Below, in pieces: positions 44,225 through 48,003 of a stretch of DNA of 48,003 nt; within the stretch, counting starts at the first letter, position 1, and each line of letters begins with the position of its first letter. Location of the stretch: the NCBI RefSeq assembly GCF_937958655.1, contig NZ_CALGNH010000045.1, positions 1 through 48,003 of the forward strand, read 5' to 3'. A program made the position numbers and the translations under genes. This stretch comes from an uncultured Winogradskyella sp. (lineage in GTDB: Bacteria; Bacteroidota; Bacteroidia; Flavobacteriales; Flavobacteriaceae). Below the pieces are notes generated by a model, which made no database searches, was not told the origin of the DNA, and saw only the letters and a list, made by a program, of their open reading frames with translations.

Positions 44225-45652
44225 CTATTTTAAAAAATCCTTACCCCATTTTTCTCGCAACGATTTAGCCAATTGATTAACCGTGTCTTTATACTCTGGT
44301 TTTTCGGCCAAATTGTCGAGTTCTAATGGGTCGGTGTTGTGGTCAAACAACATGCGCGCATAGGCTATGCCATCGTCCTTAGTCCATTCAGTATAAAATA
44401 AATCACCTTTAATCAAGATTACAGCATCCTTGAATTTACTGACTGCCCAGTCTTTTTCTGGTGTTTCCCCATTTAAAATTGGTACAAAGCTTTGCCCTTC
44501 AAGGTTATTTGGTACATTCAAACCAGCAAGTTCAGCTAAACTTGGATAGATATCAACGTATTCAGTTATGGCATCGGTTTTCTGGCCACTTGTTTTACCT
44601 GGCACTTTGATGATTAAAGGTGTTTTTAAAGCGGTCTCGAATGTAGAATGTTTAGACCATAGTTTATGGTCTCCTAAATTCCAACCATGGTCTCCCCATA
44701 AAACAACTATGGTATCATCGTCTAACTCTAAACGTTTTAATTCGTCCAACACCAACCCAATTTGTGCATCTACATAACTGACACAAGCATAATAACCATG
44801 AATCAATTCTTTAGATAAATCTTCTGAAAGGTCTCCTTTCTTAGGAATATTACCATAATTGCGTAACTCACCAAAATTGTGAAAGGCTTGTTTAGGTGTA
44901 CTTTTGGGCTGTACATAACTTTCGGGTAATTCAATTTTTGACCTGTCGTACATATCCCAATATTTCTTTGGCGCATTAAATGGTAAGTGCGGTTTCATAA
45001 AACCTAAAGCTAAAAAGAAAGGCGCGTTCTTGTTTTTCAACATTTTTAAATCTGCTATTCCTTTTTGGGCTATTTCACCATCAAAATAGGCAGTATCATC
45101 AACTTCTGCCATTTCAAAAGCAGCAGCACCTGCAACAGCTAGGTTTGCATCTCCATTTTCAATTCTGTTTTTTTCTAATTGATAGTCGCGAATATTTCCT
45201 TTGGGAAACCATAGATTATCCCAAGCCAAACTATCATCATTTATTTTGTGATATATCTTTCCGTTAGAAATTGTAGTGTATCCATTTTTCTTGAAAAAAT
45301 TAGGCAATGAAACTGCCTGAGGTGCATCTGTATCTGCCCTTGTACTGTAATTTATAAAGCGTTGCCGTGTTGGACGCAAACCTGTAAGCAAACTCGCTCT
45401 TGAAGCACCGCAAACAGGAATGTTACAATAGGCGCGCTCAAAGACTAAACTTTCATCAGCTAACTTATCGAGATTTGGGGATTGAATATGATTAGCGCCA
45501 TAAAAATTAAGTTCGGGGCGTAAGTCATCAACAGCAATAAACAAAATGTTCATTGGTTGTTGTTCTTTAGTGGCTATGGTGGTCTCTTTTTCATTTTTAC
45601 ATGACATAAGAAGTAATGCTAAACCTAAAGTATATGTGAGATATCTATTCAT
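44225..45652 (-). CDS. Sulfatase lipoprotein (family S1), iduronate-2-sulfatase-like
   Basis: 475 aa. The lipoprotein signal ends LLMSC (Cys about 18). The core starts [19 protein letters not shown], with the paired Asp ligands of metal binding, and the motif [17 protein letters not shown] has the formylglycine precursor at C81. CGASR with the DDLRPEL opening is the pattern of iduronate-2-sulfatase-like enzymes (S1_7 as I recall it). [22 protein letters not shown] holds the DHG ligands. On a rhamnose- and uronate-containing sulfated polysaccharide such an enzyme could remove uronate or rhamnose sulfate. It sits between two other sulfatase genes with gaps of 13 and 11 bp. Confidence 0.93.
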   Translation of the reverse strand: MNRYLTYTLGLALLLMSCKNEKETTIATKEQQPMNILFIAVDDLRPELNFYGANHIQSPNLDKLADESLVFERAYCNIPVCGASRASLLTGLRPTRQRFINYSTRADTDAPQAVSLPNFFKKNGYTTISNGKIYHKINDDSLAWDNLWFPKGNIRDYQLEKNRIENGDANLAVAGAAAFEMAEVDDTAYFDGEIAQKGIADLKMLKNKNAPFFLALGFMKPHLPFNAPKKYWDMYDRSKIELPESYVQPKSTPKQAFHNFGELRNYGNIPKKGDLSEDLSKELIHGYYACVSYVDAQIGLVLDELKRLELDDDTIVVLWGDHGWNLGDHKLWSKHSTFETALKTPLIIKVPGKTSGQKTDAITEYVDIYPSLAELAGLNVPNNLEGQSFVPILNGETPEKDWAVSKFKDAVILIKGDLFYTEWTKDDGIAYARMLFDHNTDPLELDNLAEKPEYKDTVNQLAKSLREKWGKDFLK

Positions 45653-45665
45653 CTTAAACTATGTT

Positions 45666-47126
45666 TTACCAGTGTTCAATAACAATATAATCGTCTTTTG
45701 TGAGTGTATTTTTTATGGAATCTGCTATTTTTCGTCTTGGTGTGTCTTGGTCTAGTTTAAATCCTTTTTTTCCTTTAGGTGTAATAATTGGCATATTTCC
45801 AACGGAATCGTCTAAAATATCGCCTTGGGCTTTCATCCAAACAAACAAATCTTTGACCAATCTATCTTTTACGGTTTTTAATTCTGAATTATTAGCCAAA
45901 TTCTGTTGCTCAAAAGGGTCATTTTCTAAATCATATAATTCCTCGAATGGTTCGTTCTTAAATGCATTAGCACCTCTTTTGATAAAGTAATCCAAATTAG
46001 GTTTTCCTGTTAAATTTTGTTCTACGACTTCCAATGCATTGAAATTCCTAATGTATTTATATCGCTTATCTCGAATCATTCGAGAAGGGAAAATTTCAGA
46101 ATTTAAAATGTTTTGATTGGTTCTTACGCCATAAACATACGTGTTGATGTCATTATCTTCTCCTTTTAGCAATGACAAGAAGCTTTTACCATCCATATCT
46201 TCAGTTGACTCACCGCCTGCAACATCCAAAAAAGTTGGTAAAACATCTGTATAATGAATTAATTGATTTGATGTTGAACCTGCTTTTATAACTTCTGGCC
46301 AACGCGCCACAAAGGGTACTCTTAAACCAATATCCTTTACGGTAAACTTACCTGAAACACCATGGTCTGCGCTGTATATAAACAGAGTGTTTTTGTCTAA
46401 ATGGGTGTCGACAAAATTTAAGACGCTTTCCAATTGCGTGTTGTCTTCCTCGATGCTTCTATAATAGCCTGCCCTACTTTTAACATAAGCTTTATCGCTT
46501 TTTTTATGTGCATTAAAAGGATAAAATTTAAGGTCTTCAGCATTTGGGTTTTTGACGTCAAAATATTTACCGTGCGGATATTTTGACGTAATGAACATGC
46601 AAAACGGTTTTTTAGCTGTTTTGAAATAATCTTCTATACTATCCAACGGAATATAGTCTCTTGGCACGTTTTCTTTTGGCACAGGTTCCCATTCCTTGTC
46701 CCATTGATAAACACTGTTTGGTTTTACGTGGCTTTTTCCAGCTAAAACGACTTCATAGCCTAATTTTTTCATGTGTGCAGTCACACTTTTAATGTCTGGT
46801 TTAGTAGCCGTATGATTTGCAAAACAGCCATTTTTAAGCGGATATTGCCCTGTAAAAAGTTGTGATCTACTGGGCGCACATATCGCCTGTGCTGTAAACG
46901 CATTGGTAAACAGTATGCCTTCTTTTGCCAATCGATCTACTGCTGCTGTATTTACTTTTTCGTTACCGTAGCAACCATAATCGTACACGTCTTGGTCGTC
47001 TGCCAGATAGAAGATGATATTTGGTTTTTGATCATCATTCTTTTGTTTTTGTGAAGATGATGTATTGCAACTTATGAAATGAATTGCTAAAAAAACAACT
47101 ATTGAAATCTTTGAAAACATCTTCAT
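45666..47126 (-). CDS. Sulfatase lipoprotein (family S1), CAPSR type
   Basis: The ATG at 47126 is preferred to a TTG three codons upstream; about 486 aa. The lipoprotein signal ends HFISC (Cys about 20). The core starts KPNIIFYLADDQDVYDYGCYG, and the motif ICAPSRSQLFTGQYP has the formylglycine precursor at C83. FIYSADHGVSGKFTVKDIGLRVPF supplies the downstream ligands. The length, the DDQDVYDYGCYGN opening and the GCFANH segment resemble the heparan N-sulfatase-like group (S1_8 as I recall), tentative. It is 30 bp after the T9SS protein gene and 13 bp before the next sulfatase, so all belong to one operon read leftward. Confidence 0.93.
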   Translation of the reverse strand: MKMFSKISIVVFLAIHFISCNTSSSQKQKNDDQKPNIIFYLADDQDVYDYGCYGNEKVNTAAVDRLAKEGILFTNAFTAQAICAPSRSQLFTGQYPLKNGCFANHTATKPDIKSVTAHMKKLGYEVVLAGKSHVKPNSVYQWDKEWEPVPKENVPRDYIPLDSIEDYFKTAKKPFCMFITSKYPHGKYFDVKNPNAEDLKFYPFNAHKKSDKAYVKSRAGYYRSIEEDNTQLESVLNFVDTHLDKNTLFIYSADHGVSGKFTVKDIGLRVPFVARWPEVIKAGSTSNQLIHYTDVLPTFLDVAGGESTEDMDGKSFLSLLKGEDNDINTYVYGVRTNQNILNSEIFPSRMIRDKRYKYIRNFNALEVVEQNLTGKPNLDYFIKRGANAFKNEPFEELYDLENDPFEQQNLANNSELKTVKDRLVKDLFVWMKAQGDILDDSVGNMPIITPKGKKGFKLDQDTPRRKIADSIKNTLTKDDYIVIEHW

Positions 47127-47156
47127 ATTAACCAATATTCTAGTTGTGAAACGCTC

Positions 47157-48003
47157 TTAGTGAAACACTATTTTTTTGTAGGCATTATTGATTTTTACAA
47201 TATACATTCCATGTGAAACATTAGAGATATCGATTGTCTTTCCTTTTCCAGACAGAACTTTAACTCCTGTTAGGCTATACACTTCCCAATGCTCTGTTGT
47301 ATTACTTTTTAATGTAAACACACCATTATAACTTGGGTTTGGAAAGACAGTAAAAGCATTGTCTAAATTATTTTCATCTATAGACAATCCCTCTTGCACA
47401 AATGTGGCTGTGATATTTAAATCTGATGTTACGGTTATTGTTAACGGATTTTCAGTACTCACAATATCACCAGACCAGCCTTGAAACTCCCAACCTTGAT
47501 CTGCAATAGCATTTAAATCAAATTGCTGCCCGCCTAAAGACGTTCCGCTTTGATAATTTAATAAACCATTACCCTCTTTAGCGATTGTTACATCAAAAAT
47601 CTCATTATTAATAGGCATAAACTCTATTCTATCAAACACAATACTACCTGTATTTACACTTTCGTATACCTTAAATTCATTAATAATACCTTCCCAATGC
47701 GACCAGTTTGTTAAATCTACATCTATGGTATGCCATTGATTATCATTAGGGATGGTAATTTTTTTCCTTCCTGTTGCAAATTCTGTACCTGGAATATTTG
47801 CTGCCATTTGAAGAAACATATCTTCTGTGCTATTTTTAACAACTAACTGTAAATTATCATATAAATCAGAATTAATATTTAACCCTGTAATTGCTGCCAT
47901 TGGGAACGCAAATCCGCTTGAATAATTCAAGGTTAATAGATCATTATCTGTATTTACATTCATTCCTGCACTAACTGCTGTCCAAGGCGCAAAATCTTCT
48001 GAA
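47157..48003 (-). CDS. C-terminal part of a T9SS-exported protein (runs off right edge)
   Basis: The frame is open to the window end, so the N-terminus is missing and about 281 residues are seen; the ATG at 47963 is internal, since coding sequence continues upstream of it. The visible part has a CBM-like beta domain (DLYDNLQLVVKNSTEDMFLQMAA, WHTIDVDLTNWSHWEG, SIVFDRIEFMPIN), then an InlB/Flg_new-type repeat (GWEFQGWSGDIVSTENPLTITV) and a type A sorting domain (FTVFPNPSYNGVFTL to the end). The catalytic or main part lies outside the window. A secreted polysaccharide-active enzyme at the head of a sulfatase operon is likely, but cannot be shown. Confidence 0.85.
   Translation of the reverse strand, partial: SEDFAPWTAVSAGMNVNTDNDLLTLNYSSGFAFPMAAITGLNINSDLYDNLQLVVKNSTEDMFLQMAANIPGTEFATGRKKITIPNDNQWHTIDVDLTNWSHWEGIINEFKVYESVNTGSIVFDRIEFMPINNEIFDVTIAKEGNGLLNYQSGTSLGGQQFDLNAIADQGWEFQGWSGDIVSTENPLTITVTSDLNITATFVQEGLSIDENNLDNAFTVFPNPSYNGVFTLKSNTTEHWEVYSLTGVKVLSGKGKTIDISNVSHGMYIVKINNAYKKIVFH

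Noticed and set aside
1..48003. CRISPR arrays, rRNA, tRNA, insertion sequences or prophage genes
   Set aside because: No regularly spaced repeats, RNA gene signatures, transposases, integrases or phage structural genes were seen.

Overview
The window reads as chromosomal DNA of a marine member of the Flavobacteriaceae (Bacteroidota). The DNA is strongly AT-rich. It carries SusC/SusD pairs, a hybrid two-component system (HTCS), many lipoproteins with short Bacteroidota-style signals, C-terminal type IX secretion (T9SS) sorting domains, and TAnnTTTG-type promoter elements in place of a sigma70 -10 box. Gene content resembles alga-degrading genera such as Formosa, but the genus cannot be fixed from sequence reading alone.

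Layout. (1) 1-2814: the start of a Na+/Ca2+ exchanger gene, then a BlaI-type repressor with a BlaR1-like M56 membrane peptidase, preceded by three regularly spaced operators. (2) 2815-5800: a palindromic intergenic repeat, a large secreted endonuclease I protein with a T9SS tail, and a small-gene region (a possible 16-aa peptide transcript and a 50-aa conserved small protein). (3) 5801-30271: a polysaccharide utilization locus that looks aimed at xylan or a related beta-1,4-glycan. It has a GH10 lipoprotein, two GH3 enzymes, xylose isomerase, a GH5 lipoprotein, a secreted tandem-CBM protein with a polylysine tail, a giant FG-GAP/ASPIC lipoprotein, SusD, SusC, an HTCS regulator and a candidate surface glycan-binding lipoprotein. 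(4) 30412-31176: a lipoprotein gene of two tandem repeats that appears broken by two frameshifts. (5) 31400-41582: an L-rhamnose catabolic operon (bifunctional aldolase/dehydrogenase, isomerase, kinase, FMN L-lactate dehydrogenase, NCS1-type transporter, formylglycine-generating enzyme), with a divergent GntR-type regulator. (6) 41600-48003: an operon of a lactonase-like lipoprotein, three Cys-type sulfatases and the C-terminal part of a T9SS-exported protein that runs off the right edge.

How the parts fit. In region 3, exported GH10/GH5 enzymes would cut the chain, SusCD and the binding proteins would capture and import oligomers, GH3 enzymes would release monosaccharides and XylA would feed xylose onward; the HTCS would sense oligomers. 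Direct repeats TGCWACA-N14-TRCRWCA occur upstream of susC, upstream of the GH5 gene and between the HTCS gene and the lipoprotein-GH3 pair, which makes them a candidate HTCS operator. In regions 5-6, sulfatases matured by the formylglycine-generating enzyme would desulfate a rhamnose-rich sulfated polysaccharide (ulvan is the best-known candidate), and L-rhamnose would go through rhamnulose-1-phosphate, lactaldehyde and lactate to pyruvate. No polysaccharide lyase or rhamnosidase is visible here; they would be expected beyond the right edge. The substrates are inferred from gene content.
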